Positions 50,559 through 59,207 of a stretch of 64,000 bases of DNA are shown one piece after another. Within the stretch, counting starts at the first letter, position 1; each line of letters starts with the position of its first letter. Made by a program: the position numbers and the translations under genes. The stretch is from Bradyrhizobium sp. CSS354 (GTDB lineage Bacteria; Pseudomonadota; Alphaproteobacteria; Rhizobiales; Xanthobacteraceae). The stretch lies in the NCBI RefSeq assembly GCF_029051725.1, contig NZ_JAACFU010000007.1:124001-188000 (forward strand). The letters are read 5' to 3'. The notes below the pieces were generated by a model. The model did not search any database, was not told the origin of the DNA, and saw nothing but the letters and a program-made list of their open reading frames with translations.

Positions 50559-51277
50559 AGGACAATCCGTTCTCGCTCTGGGTCTATCTCTCGCAGTCGC
50601 CGTTGCTTTGGTTGACCGTGACGCTGCTGGTCTATGCGAGCACGGACGCGGTGTCGCTGGCAACGCGGCGCCATCCGCTCGCCAATCCCGTGCTGCATGC
50701 GATGTGGATCGTCGGCGCGTTCCTGCTGTTGACCGGCACCTCCTACACGACCTATTTCGCCGGCGCGCAGTTCGTGCATTTCCTTTTGGGGCCTGCGACG
50801 GTCGCGCTGGCTGTTCCCCTTTACGAGAACCGCAAGCGCGTCGTCGCCTCGATCGTGCCGATGCTGGTGGCGCTGGTTGCGGGATCGGTCACCGCCGTGG
50901 TGTCCGTGGTGTTGCTGGCCGAGCTCGCCGGTCTGCCGCGCGACGTGGTTCTGTCGCTCGCGCCGAAATCCGTCACGGCCGGCGTTGCCATGGGCATCGC
51001 CGAATCCCTGCATGCCGATCCCTCGCTTGCTGCGGTTGCCGTCATCCTCACGGGCATCATGGGCGCGATCATCGTGACGCCGCTGATGAACCGCACCGGC
51101 ATCAGCGATTTCCGCGCCCGCGGCTTTGCCGCCGGCCTTGCCGCGCACGGGATCGGTACCGCGCGCGCGTTCCAGGTCGACGAGATCGCCGGCGTCTTCT
51201 CCGGGATAGCCATGAGCCTGAACGCTTTGGTGACCTCCTTCCTGGTACCTTTGGCGGTCACGCTGCTGGTGCGATGA
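50555..51277 (+). CDS. LrgB/CidB family membrane protein
   Basis: This protein has 240 residues from ATG 50555, overlapping the LrgA-like gene by 4 nt. About seven to eight membrane segments are seen. LrgB family blocks: GAQFVHFLLGPATVALAVPLYENR near residue 70, LAPKSVTAGVAMGIAESLHADPSLAAVAVILTGIMGAI near 130, and GFAAGLAAHGIGTARAFQVDEIAGVFSGIAMSLNALVTSFLVP near 190. It works with the LrgA-like protein in the inner membrane. Whether it belongs to the TetR-controlled unit is open (gap of 44 nt after the PaaI gene). Confidence 0.88.
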   Translation: MKDNPFSLWVYLSQSPLLWLTVTLLVYASTDAVSLATRRHPLANPVLHAMWIVGAFLLLTGTSYTTYFAGAQFVHFLLGPATVALAVPLYENRKRVVASIVPMLVALVAGSVTAVVSVVLLAELAGLPRDVVLSLAPKSVTAGVAMGIAESLHADPSLAAVAVILTGIMGAIIVTPLMNRTGISDFRARGFAAGLAAHGIGTARAFQVDEIAGVFSGIAMSLNALVTSFLVPLAVTLLVR

Positions 51278-51352
51278 CATCGGCACCGCGACACTCTATA
51301 TGAGCTGTAACAATTCCCAGTCTCGAACCGTATCGACGGAGATGGGACCGAA

Positions 51353-52024
51353 ATGGAACGAGATATGGCTGGATTCAGGAACAAGGGCCTTGTGCCGACG
51401 CGGCGCGCGGCGCTGACGCTGATTGGGGCGGGCGCCCTTGTCGCGGGTGGGATGACCTCGACGCGCGCGGCGACCGACGAAGACGAGGTGCTGACCGAAG
51501 CCAAGGTGCTGCGCGACCCCGATATTCCCGTCGCCGGTAATCCCGACGGGAATATCAGCATTATCGAATGGTCCGACTACAACTGCCCCTATTGCCGCAA
51601 GCTCGAGCCCGAGTTGCGTCAGGTCATCCAGGACGACGGCAAGGTCCGGCTGGTGATGAAGGACTGGCCGATCCTCGGGCCGGTTTCGGTCACGGCGGCG
51701 CGGACCGCGCTCGCGGCGAAATTCCAGGACAAGTACCACCAGGCCCATGACGCCATGATGGGCGTCAGCTCGCGCCTGACCGAGCCACGCATCAACGAAT
51801 TGCTCGCGGCCGCCGGTGTTGACATGGATCGGTTGAAGCGCGATCTCGCAGACCGCGCCAAGGACATCGACGCCGTGCTCAAGCGCAACAACGAGCAGGC
51901 CGAAGCCTTCGGTTTCAGCGGCACCCCGTCCTTCATCGTCGGCAAGTACCGCGTGCCGGGCGTGCTCAGCATGAACGAGTTCGAGCAGGTCATCGCCGAC
52001 GCCCGCAAGGCCAAGATGAACTGA
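51353..52024 (+). CDS. DsbA family thiol oxidoreductase with Tat-like signal
   Basis: This protein has 223 residues from ATG 51353; ATG 51365 is an alternative. The N terminus has a twin-arginine-like signal (TRRAALTLIGAGALVAGG). The thioredoxin-fold active site is C78-P-Y-C81 (EWSDYNCPYCRKLEPEL), and the cis-Pro loop is GFSGTPSFIVGKYRVPG. This is the BDB-type DsbA that introduces or shuffles disulfides in the periplasm. An exact 13-bp inverted repeat sits within the coding region (51521-51556). A hairpin at 52053-52082 ends the transcript. Confidence 0.88.
   Translation: MERDMAGFRNKGLVPTRRAALTLIGAGALVAGGMTSTRAATDEDEVLTEAKVLRDPDIPVAGNPDGNISIIEWSDYNCPYCRKLEPELRQVIQDDGKVRLVMKDWPILGPVSVTAARTALAAKFQDKYHQAHDAMMGVSSRLTEPRINELLAAAGVDMDRLKRDLADRAKDIDAVLKRNNEQAEAFGFSGTPSFIVGKYRVPGVLSMNEFEQVIADARKAKMN
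51521..51556 (+). repeat. Perfect inverted repeat inside the dsbA-like coding region
   Basis: GATATTCCCGTCG (51521-51533) and CGACGGGAATATC (51544-51556) are exact 13-bp inverted copies with a 10-nt spacer, coding for DIPVAGNPDGNI. It would form a stable hairpin in the mRNA upstream of the active-site codons. Confidence 0.8.
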
Positions 52025-52052
52025 GCCGAGCGATATTCACCGCGCAATACGA

Positions 52053-52082
52053 AGGCGCCGCCGCGGACCCGCGACGGCGCCT
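52053..52082 (+). terminator. Terminator after the dsbA-like gene
   Basis: The stem AGGCGCCG(C)CGCG / CGCG(A)CGGCGCCT has one mismatch and a tiny loop, followed by CATTTCATTCATG. It lies 28 nt after the stop, between convergent genes. Confidence 0.7.
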
Positions 52083-52106
52083 CATTTCATTCATGATACC
52101 AAATCG

Positions 52107-52313
52107 TTACTTCGAGGAGATGCGGACCCAGTCCTTGTGCGCGCGATCACGCAGCGCGTCCCAATCGGCCTTGGCAACATCCCAGTTCACGATGGTGCGA
52201 TTGGTTGTCGCGACCTCGCCATTGGCGACCGACGACGTCTGCATGGAGTCATAGACGTACACGCCGCAGCCGAGCAGCAGCGCGCCCAAAATCATTCCAA
52301 GAAACATCCGCAT
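52107..52313 (-). CDS. Small single-pass membrane protein
   Basis: This protein has 68 residues from ATG 52313, with GGAGG 8 nt upstream. One N-terminal hydrophobic segment (FLGMILGALLLGCGVYVYD) is followed by a polar tail (NRTIVNWDVAKADWDALRDRAHKDWVRISSK). The LLLGC sequence resembles a lipobox, so lipidation at the Cys is possible, but the segment continues hydrophobic beyond it and an anchor is more likely. Function is unknown. Confidence 0.65.
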   Translation of the reverse strand: MRMFLGMILGALLLGCGVYVYDSMQTSSVANGEVATTNRTIVNWDVAKADWDALRDRAHKDWVRISSK

Positions 52314-52395
52314 CGCGAAACCTCCAATGACGGGCGATAACGTCGACCCGGATCGATTGTTCCGCGACAGTGCGGCGCAGGTAAGGACGATCCGT

Positions 52396-53466
52396 TCACG
52401 CATCATTCAGCCACTGAACCAACTCCGCATTGATCTCGCGTGGGTAGGTGTGGCTGAGGTCGTCGATCTCGCGATAGGTGACATTTGCGCCGGCGGCGGC
52501 GAGGGCCGCCTGGGTCTGCCGCGCGGTCTGCACCGGAAACATCCAGTCGAGCTTGCCGTGCGCGATGAAGATCGGCAGGCGCTGCAGGCGCGTGGCGTCA
52601 GCCATCTCAGCCATCAGCGGATGGAAGGTCGCCGACACCGGCGCGACATGCGTGAAGGGCGATGCGCCTTCGAGCCCGGTGACGTAGCAGAAGGTGCCGC
52701 CGTCGCTCATGCCTGTCAGCAGCATGCGCGAGGCGTCGATGGCCCAGCGGTTGCGTACGGTTTCGAGAATGCGCATGAGGTTGGGCGTGTCGGAATCGTC
52801 ACCCATCAGGGCCCAGGTCGGGCCGGTCGCGGTCGGCGCCACTAGGATCGCACCGAGACTGCGGGCGTCGCGCAGCCAGCTCCACAGAAAACCGCGGCCG
52901 TTGCCGCTGCCGCCATGCAGCGCCATCACCAGCGGCATGGCGCGGTCGGGCGTGTAATATTCGGGTACGTAGACCGAAAAGCCGCCGCGGCTGCCGGGCT
53001 CGTTGTGATCGTGGATGATGCCGGTGTGCGCGTCCGCGCCGGCTTCGAGCCGCGACAACAGGTCGGCATTCTCGCGATTGGCGGCGTTGAGGAAGAAGCT
53101 GCTCACCGGCGGAAACTGCATTGCGAGCGGATAGAGTGCCTCCTGCGCGCGCGGCACGTGGCGCAGCGCGCGGAAGACCGCGACGAGGTCGCCATTGCCA
53201 CGCTCGATCTCGCGGATGCCGGCGAAGGCGGCGAGAGTCTCGTCGCAGGCACGGTCGAGTCGCTCGCGCAGTCCGGTGAACTGTTCCGGCCATTCTCCGA
53301 TTGCGGCGCGCGCCGTTTGCAACGCCTCGTCGGGAGCGCCGATCGCGTTCATCACGGAGCCGAAGGCCGGCGGGTGCAGGTTTCGCTGAAAGAAGGCGAG
53401 CGCTTCCAGCGCATTGAGCAGCGGCGGTAGCACGGCCACGATGTCGTCAACGACGGCCTCGCTCAT
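52396..53466 (-). CDS. Alpha/beta hydrolase (phospholipase/carboxylesterase-like)
   Basis: This protein has 356 residues from ATG 53466. The N-terminal 150 residues are helical and unusual for the family. The hydrolase domain starts at GGFSVYVPEYYTPDRAMPLVMALHGGSGNGRGF (oxyanion HGG), has nucleophile S253 in LLTGMSDGGTF, an acid in HGKLDWMFPV near residue 305 and histidine in DDLSHTYP near 337. It resembles PHB-depolymerase-like or phospholipase/carboxylesterase enzymes. There is no signal peptide, so it is cytoplasmic. It lies 28 nt after the degenerate protease gene on the same strand, probably in one operon. Confidence 0.8.
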   Translation of the reverse strand: MSEAVVDDIVAVLPPLLNALEALAFFQRNLHPPAFGSVMNAIGAPDEALQTARAAIGEWPEQFTGLRERLDRACDETLAAFAGIREIERGNGDLVAVFRALRHVPRAQEALYPLAMQFPPVSSFFLNAANRENADLLSRLEAGADAHTGIIHDHNEPGSRGGFSVYVPEYYTPDRAMPLVMALHGGSGNGRGFLWSWLRDARSLGAILVAPTATGPTWALMGDDSDTPNLMRILETVRNRWAIDASRMLLTGMSDGGTFCYVTGLEGASPFTHVAPVSATFHPLMAEMADATRLQRLPIFIAHGKLDWMFPVQTARQTQAALAAAGANVTYREIDDLSHTYPREINAELVQWLNDA

Positions 53467-53494
53467 CGTCGCGTCCTTGCGTCAGTTCTGATCG

Positions 53495-54466
53495 TCAGTG
53501 CAGCTTTGGCGCCTTCAAGAGCTTGTAGCGATCGGTCGAGGTCACCGTGACGTCGAAGGTGACACCTTCATGGTGTACCGTCAGCGGCACGTCAACGCCG
53601 GCGGCGCCGAGGCCCCACAGCTTGTTGTAGAAGCCGGTCTGGCTCGTCACCTTCTCGCCGTCGACCGCGAGGATGACGTCGCCGGTCTTGAGCTCGGCGC
53701 GGGCGGCCGGACCATTGGCAGAGATCCCGATCACCACCACGCGGTTGTCGATCTCTGTCGAATAGAGTCCAAGCCATGGCCGCGCCGGCTTGTTGACGCG
53801 ACCGAACTTGCGCAGATCGTCCAGGATCGGCTTCAACAGGTCGATCGGCACGATCATGTTAACGTGCTCGGCCTTGCCGTCGCGCTCGCGTTCGAGCTGG
53901 AGCGAGCCGATGCCGATCAGCTCCCCGCGTTCGTTGAGGAGCGCCGTGCCGCCCCAGTTCGGGTGCGCGGGATGGGTGAAGACGGCCTCGTCCAGCAGAT
54001 ATTCCCAGTAGCCGGCAAATTCCTGCTTGGCCACGATCTGGCTCGCGACCGAGCGCGTGCGTCCGCCGGCGCCGCCGACCACGACGCGGTCGCCGAGCTG
54101 GGTCTCGGCTGAGATACCGAGCGGCAAGGGATCGACGTCCAGCTGGCCGAGCGCCTGCACCAGGCCAAAGCCGGTGACGGCGTCGAAGCCGAGCACATGT
54201 CCCTCCACCACGCGCCCGTCTCCGACGTGCAGCCAAACGGACTCTGCTTCGGTGATGAGGTAACCGATGGTGAGCACCAGCCCATCGTCGATCACGACGC
54301 CGTTGCCGGCGCGTTCGGTCCCCAGTGTCTCGGCGCTGAAGGCGTCCGGCGGGATGATGGCATGCAGGCCGACGACGGAGGCGAGCACGCGGTCGAGATC
54401 GAAACCGTAATCGCTCGCCCGCGGCTGATTGGCCGGCGGCACTCTCCATTCGGTCAGAGCGGGCAT
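53495..54466 (-). CDS. S1C trypsin-like protein with PDZ domain, catalytic triad lost
   Basis: This protein has 323 residues from ATG 54466, with AGGAGA 6 nt upstream. It has the HtrA/DegP plan: a two-lobe trypsin-like domain (residues 25-215) and one PDZ domain (about 225-310, GLYSTEIDNRVVVIGISANGPAARAELKTGDVILAVDGEKV). All three catalytic positions are replaced. TNAHV becomes TIGYL (His to Y69), the TDLAVL block becomes TGFGLV (Asp to G99), and GNSGG becomes PNWGG (Ser to W171). No signal peptide is seen, so it is cytoplasmic. The frame is intact and conserved in shape, so it is a pseudoprotease rather than a decaying gene, likely a PDZ-based binding or scaffold protein for the hydrolase encoded next. 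Confidence 0.78.
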   Translation of the reverse strand: MPALTEWRVPPANQPRASDYGFDLDRVLASVVGLHAIIPPDAFSAETLGTERAGNGVVIDDGLVLTIGYLITEAESVWLHVGDGRVVEGHVLGFDAVTGFGLVQALGQLDVDPLPLGISAETQLGDRVVVGGAGGRTRSVASQIVAKQEFAGYWEYLLDEAVFTHPAHPNWGGTALLNERGELIGIGSLQLERERDGKAEHVNMIVPIDLLKPILDDLRKFGRVNKPARPWLGLYSTEIDNRVVVIGISANGPAARAELKTGDVILAVDGEKVTSQTGFYNKLWGLGAAGVDVPLTVHHEGVTFDVTVTSTDRYKLLKAPKLH

Positions 54467-54748
54467 GGAGTTCTCCTGGCTGAGTGCATCGCTCGGCGCG
54501 GCTAGCGGAAAGACGCACGAAGCACGCATAATTTAGGCCGGGGGAGGCCGTCTTGAAAGCCTCGCTCCCCAACTATTCCGAAGCGTCGTATGACATTTTT
54601 GAAAGGCACGGGAACGGTTCATGCAAGGTCGGTCGGGCGACCCTCCGGCATTGGCCGCATGGCTGCTCTCCGGCGAGGTGCTAGGCGCCTTCCAACGAAG
54701 CTGCTAACCATTGCCGCTTCGTTTGACCTAGGGATCACGGATCGAAGC

Positions 54749-56167
54749 ATGGACAACCGCAGCGACATCTGGCGTGGCATCGACACGATCAAGGCACGTT
54801 TCATCGACCTCAGCGACAAGGTCTGGGGCATGCCCGAAGTCTGCTACACCGAGGCGCGGTCCGCCGCAGAACATCTCGCCGAGTTGCGTCATCAGGGTTT
54901 TCGCATCACCGAGCAGGTCGCGGGCATTCCGACCGCGGTGATGGGCGAATGGGGCGAGGGCGGACCGGTCATTGCCTTCATGGGGGAGTATGATGCGCTG
55001 CCGGGCCTCAGCCAGGAGGCGGGCGTCGCGGAGCATCGTCCGGTCGAGACCGGCGGCCACGGCCATGGCTGCGGCCACAATCTGCTCGGTTCCGCAGCTC
55101 TCCTCGCCGCGACGGCGGTGAAGGACTGGCTTGCCGAGAACAAGGTGCCGGGCCGCGTGCGCTATTACGGTTGCCCGGCGGAGGAGGGCGGCGCGGCAAA
55201 AGCCTTCATGGTGCGCTCCGGCGCATTTGAAGACGCCGACATCGCCATCACCTGGCATCCGCACAGCTTCTGGGAGGTCGCGGTGACGCCGTCACTCGCC
55301 AACACCCGCGCCGATTTCATCTTCACCGGCCGCACCTCGCATGCGGCGGCCTCGCCACATCTCGGCCGCTCCGCGCTCGACGCCGTGGAGCTGATGAATG
55401 TCGGCGTGAACTACATGCGCGAGCACATGCCGAGCGACGCGCGCGTGCACTACGCGCTGCTCGACACCGGCGGCATCGCTCCGAACGTGGTGCAGGCGCA
55501 TGCGCGCGTGCGCTATTCGATCCGCGCCCGTGATCTGCCCGGCATGAACGAGCTGGTCGGACGCGTGAGCAAGATCGCGGAGGGCGCGGCGCTGATGACC
55601 GAGACCAAGGTCGAGATGAAGATCATCTCCGCGGTCTCCAACATCCTGCCGAACACGCCGCTGGAGCAGGCGCTGCACCGGGTCATGGAAGAGCTCGGAC
55701 CGCCGCATTTCGACGACGCAGACAAGGGCTTTGCCACGGAGATCCGCGCGACGCTGAGCGACAAGGACATCGAGTCGGTCTATTACGCGATCGGCATGGA
55801 GCCGACCGACCGGCCGCTGGCCGACTTCCTGGTGCCACTCGATGCCAAGCGCAATCCGCTGGTCGGCTCGACCGACGTCGGCGACGTGAGCTGGGTGGTG
55901 CCGACCGTGCAGGTCCACGCACCCACGGTTGCAATCGGTACGCCCTTCCACACCTGGCAGGTGGTCGCGCAGGGCAAGAGCGCGCATGCGCACAAGGCCA
56001 TGGTGCAGGCCGCCAAGGCGATGGCCGGCATCGGCATCAAGGCGCTGACGGACCCGGAGCTGATCAAGGCTGCCAAGGCTGACCTCGAGAAGCGCACCGC
56101 CAAGACACCTTACGTCTGTCCGCTGCCAGACCACGTCGCGCCGCCGCTCGACATGTCCGTGGCGTAG
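54749..56167 (+). CDS. M20 amidohydrolase, AbgB-like
   Basis: This protein has 472 residues from ATG 54749. It is a metal-dependent amidase of the M20D type. The metal-site block is GGHGHGCGHNLLGSAALLAA near residue 110, with YGCPAEEGGAAKAFMVRSGAFED near 145 and TWHPHSFWEVAV near 171. The substrate/dimer domain follows (FTGRTSHAAASPHLGRSALDAVELMNVGVNYMREHM). GHGCGHNLLG and STDVGDVSWVVPT match AbgB, subunit B of p-aminobenzoyl-glutamate hydrolase. No AbgA partner is present. The first of a six-gene run with an oligopeptide ABC transporter (gap 261 nt), it probably hydrolyses the imported N-acyl or aminoacyl amide. Confidence 0.88.
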   Translation: MDNRSDIWRGIDTIKARFIDLSDKVWGMPEVCYTEARSAAEHLAELRHQGFRITEQVAGIPTAVMGEWGEGGPVIAFMGEYDALPGLSQEAGVAEHRPVETGGHGHGCGHNLLGSAALLAATAVKDWLAENKVPGRVRYYGCPAEEGGAAKAFMVRSGAFEDADIAITWHPHSFWEVAVTPSLANTRADFIFTGRTSHAAASPHLGRSALDAVELMNVGVNYMREHMPSDARVHYALLDTGGIAPNVVQAHARVRYSIRARDLPGMNELVGRVSKIAEGAALMTETKVEMKIISAVSNILPNTPLEQALHRVMEELGPPHFDDADKGFATEIRATLSDKDIESVYYAIGMEPTDRPLADFLVPLDAKRNPLVGSTDVGDVSWVVPTVQVHAPTVAIGTPFHTWQVVAQGKSAHAHKAMVQAAKAMAGIGIKALTDPELIKAAKADLEKRTAKTPYVCPLPDHVAPPLDMSVA

Positions 56168-56428
56168 AATTCGCCTCGATACTTCGTCTGATCCGGCGAA
56201 CAAATTTTCTGCAGTGCAGCGCGGAATCCAGCCTGTTTTGATGCTGGATTGCCGAATGGATGGGCTGCGGAATATGGTTTTGCCCAACAGACAGTCAGAA
56301 GACCGTTTGCATACACACGGTCGCAGTTGACGCGCACCCCATTCGGTGTGCCATCTACCGCCAGCCAAGCCCGGTGGTCGCCTCGCGCGACCGCCTGCAT
56401 CCATACGGGAACCAGACGGGGGACAACC

Positions 56429-58219
56429 ATGCTGGATAAAGAACTGCGTTCGATGATCGGTGACGTGAAGGACGGGCGGATGGATCGCCGCGGCTTCATT
56501 CAACGCCTGGCTGCCGTGGGTCTCACCGCGCCTTTGGCCAACCAGATCCTCGCGCTCGGCGGGGTCGCCATGGCTGAGGGCGTCTCGACCTACAAGCCGA
56601 CCAAGCGCGGCGGCGGTGGTGCGCTCAAGCTGCTGTGGTGGCAGGGGCCGACCCTGCTCAATCCGCATTTCGCCACCGGCACCAAGGACCAGGACGGCTC
56701 GCGCCTGTTCTACGAACCGCTCGCCTGCTGGGATCCCGACGGCAACATGAAGCTGGTTCTCGCGACGGAGATTCCCTCGACCCAGAACGGCCTGCTCGCG
56801 GCCGACGGCAAGTCGGTGACCTGGAAGCTGAAACCCGGCGTCAAATGGCACGATGGCAAACCCTTCACCGCCGATGACGTGGTCTTCACCTGGGAATACA
56901 TCATCGATCCCGCGACCGCGGCCGTCACTGTCGCGACCTACCGCGATATTACGGTTGAGAAGGTGGATGATCTGACAGTCCGCCTCGGCTTCAAGAAGCC
57001 GACGCCGTTCTGGGCCGATGCCTTCGTCGGCGCGACCGGACAGATTCTGCCTAAGCACCTGTTTGCCGAGTTCAAAGGCTCGAAGTCCCGTGAGGCGCCG
57101 GCCAACCTCGCCCCGGTCGGCACCGGCCCCTACAAATTCGTCGAGTTCAAGCCCGGCGATCTCATCCGGGGCGTGATCAATCCCGAATATCACATGCCGA
57201 ACCGTCCCCATTTCGATACGATCGAGATGAAGGGCGGCGGCGATGCCGTCTCGGCGGCGCGCGCGGTGATCCAGACCGGCGAATATGATTTCGGCTGGAA
57301 TATCCAGGTCGAGGACGACGTGCTGCTGCGTCTGGAGAAGGGCGGCAAGGGCAAGACCATCTACGCCGTAGGCGGCGATACCGAGTTCATCGCGCTCAAC
57401 TTCACCGATCCGACCACCGAGGTCGACGGCGAGCGCTCCTCGATAAAGACCAAGCATCCGCTGTTCTCGGATCCGGCGGTGCGCAAGGCGCTGTCGCTGC
57501 TGGTCGATCGCGAGTCCATCAAGAAAGCCATCTATGGCCGCGCCGGCCGCACTACCGCGAACTTCCTCAACGGTCCCGAAAAGTTCGTCTCCAAGAACAC
57601 CACATGGGAGTTCAGCGTCGAGAAGGCCTCGAAGATCCTCGACGATGCCGGCTGGAAGCCCGGCGCCGACGGCATTCGCGAGAAGGACGGCAAGAGGCTG
57701 AAGATCGTGTATCAGACCTCGATCAACGGCCCGCGCCAGAAGACCCAGGCGATCGTCAAGCAGGCCTGTCAGAAGGCCGGCATCGATGTGGAATTGAAGT
57801 CCGTCGTGGCCTCTGTGTTCTTCTCCTCGGACGTTGCCAATCCCGACACGTACGCCAAATTCTACGCGGACATCGAGATGTTCCAGATCCCGATGAGCCA
57901 GCCGGATCCCGCCCAGCACATGCGCCGCTATCATTCGAGCAATGTCGCGGCCAAGGAGAACAAGTGGCAGGGCACCAATTTCCCGCGCTGGATCAACAAG
58001 GACTATGACGCGACCATCGACGCCGCCGACGGTGAGATGGATCCGGTCAAGCGTGTGGCGCTCTACATCAAGGCCAACGATCTCCTGTTCCAGGACACCG
58101 TGTTCATCCCGGCGCAGCATCGGCTGAAGGTGGAGGCGAGCGCCAACACGCTGCGTCCGGTGATCAGCGGCTGGGCCAACGAGACCGACAATTTGTTCGA
58201 CTGGTACCGCGAGGAATGA
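56429..58219 (+). CDS. Peptide/oligopeptide ABC transporter substrate-binding protein
   Basis: This protein has 596 residues from ATG 56429 (after GGGGGACAACC). A twin-arginine signal MDRRGFIQRLAAVGLTAPLANQIL (residues 18-41) sends it folded to the periplasm. The SBP family 5 (DppA/OppA) fold is seen in LLWWQGPTLLNPHFATGTKDQDGSRLFYEPL, VTWKLKPGVKWHDGKPFTADDVVFTWEYI, and PVGTGPYKFVEFKPGD. DPAVRKALSLLVDRESI follows. The ligand is unknown; the linked AbgB-like hydrolase suggests an amide-linked compound. It is the second gene of the operon and feeds the two permeases downstream. Confidence 0.9.
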   Translation: MLDKELRSMIGDVKDGRMDRRGFIQRLAAVGLTAPLANQILALGGVAMAEGVSTYKPTKRGGGGALKLLWWQGPTLLNPHFATGTKDQDGSRLFYEPLACWDPDGNMKLVLATEIPSTQNGLLAADGKSVTWKLKPGVKWHDGKPFTADDVVFTWEYIIDPATAAVTVATYRDITVEKVDDLTVRLGFKKPTPFWADAFVGATGQILPKHLFAEFKGSKSREAPANLAPVGTGPYKFVEFKPGDLIRGVINPEYHMPNRPHFDTIEMKGGGDAVSAARAVIQTGEYDFGWNIQVEDDVLLRLEKGGKGKTIYAVGGDTEFIALNFTDPTTEVDGERSSIKTKHPLFSDPAVRKALSLLVDRESIKKAIYGRAGRTTANFLNGPEKFVSKNTTWEFSVEKASKILDDAGWKPGADGIREKDGKRLKIVYQTSINGPRQKTQAIVKQACQKAGIDVELKSVVASVFFSSDVANPDTYAKFYADIEMFQIPMSQPDPAQHMRRYHSSNVAAKENKWQGTNFPRWINKDYDATIDAADGEMDPVKRVALYIKANDLLFQDTVFIPAQHRLKVEASANTLRPVISGWANETDNLFDWYREE

Positions 58220-58247
58220 TCACGCACGCCTAGAGCGGTCCTTCTTC

Positions 58248-59207
58248 ATGAGCCAGTATGTCCTGCGTCGCCTCCTGATCGCGATTCCGAGCCTGCTCGG
58301 AATTTCGCTCGTGCTGTTCGTCGTGCTCGCGCTAGCCCCGGGCGATCCCTTCTCGGAGCTGGCGACCAATCCGAACGTGCCGCCCGAAGTCGCTCTCGCG
58401 CTTCGGGCGAAGTTCGGCCTCGACGATCCGATCTACCTTCGTTACCTGCACTGGCTCAACGCCATGCTGCATGGCGACTGGGGTTTCTCCTTTGTCAGCC
58501 GGATGAACGTCGACACGCTCATTCTCCAGCGACTGCCAACGACGCTCTACGTGATCGGCTCGGCGCAGATTCTGGCGCTCCTGATCGCGATCCCGGTCGG
58601 GGTCTATGCCGCGACGAAGCCGTATTCGCTGTTCGACCAGGTTGCCAACACGCTGGCCTTCGTCGGCTTCTCGCTTCCGACCTTCTTCACCGGCATCCTG
58701 TTCATCCTGATCTTCTCGGTCACGCTGGACTGGCTGCCTTTCGTCTACACCACGGACATCAAGGGCACGGGCATTCACTGGCTGGCGGAGACGATCCGTC
58801 AGGCAATCATGCCGGTGGCGGTGCTCGGCCTGTTCCAGGCGGCGTCGATGACGCGCTTCGTGCGCTCGGCGATGCTCGACGTGATCCGGCTCGACTACGT
58901 CACCACCGCGCGCGCCAAGGGCATCGGCCAGCGGCGGGTGATTATCAAGCACGTGATGCGCAACGCGATGATCCCGGTCGTCACGCTGATTGCGTTGCAA
59001 ATCCCGGCGGTGTTCGGCGGCGCCATCGTCACCGAGCAGATTTTCCGCATCCCCGGCATCGGCTCGCTGCTGATCTCCTCCATCCTTTCCAACGACACGC
59101 CGGTGGTGATGGCCGTCACCTTCGTCTTTGCGTGCCTGGTCGTGCTGTTCAATCTCATCGCGGACGTTCTTTATGGCTGGCTTGACCCTCGCATCTCCCT
59201 CCGCTGA
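58248..59207 (+). CDS. Oligopeptide ABC transporter permease, DppB type
   Basis: This protein has 319 residues from ATG 58248, 28 nt after the binding-protein stop. Six membrane segments are seen. The N terminus (YVLRRLLIAIPSLLGISLVLFVVLALAPGDPF) is the typical DppB/OppB start. The cytoplasmic EAA loop that contacts the ATPase is near residue 215 (DYVTTARAKGIGQRRVIIKHVMRNAMIPVVT). The substrate passage is formed with the next gene product. Its stop lies inside the next gene (35-nt overlap). Confidence 0.93.
   Translation: MSQYVLRRLLIAIPSLLGISLVLFVVLALAPGDPFSELATNPNVPPEVALALRAKFGLDDPIYLRYLHWLNAMLHGDWGFSFVSRMNVDTLILQRLPTTLYVIGSAQILALLIAIPVGVYAATKPYSLFDQVANTLAFVGFSLPTFFTGILFILIFSVTLDWLPFVYTTDIKGTGIHWLAETIRQAIMPVAVLGLFQAASMTRFVRSAMLDVIRLDYVTTARAKGIGQRRVIIKHVMRNAMIPVVTLIALQIPAVFGGAIVTEQIFRIPGIGSLLISSILSNDTPVVMAVTFVFACLVVLFNLIADVLYGWLDPRISLR

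Noticed and set aside
55292..58120. Long minus-strand open frame of 942 codons
   Set aside because: It is the antisense of the amidohydrolase and binding-protein genes, caused by high-GC codon bias; Arg/Asp/His-rich with no motif.
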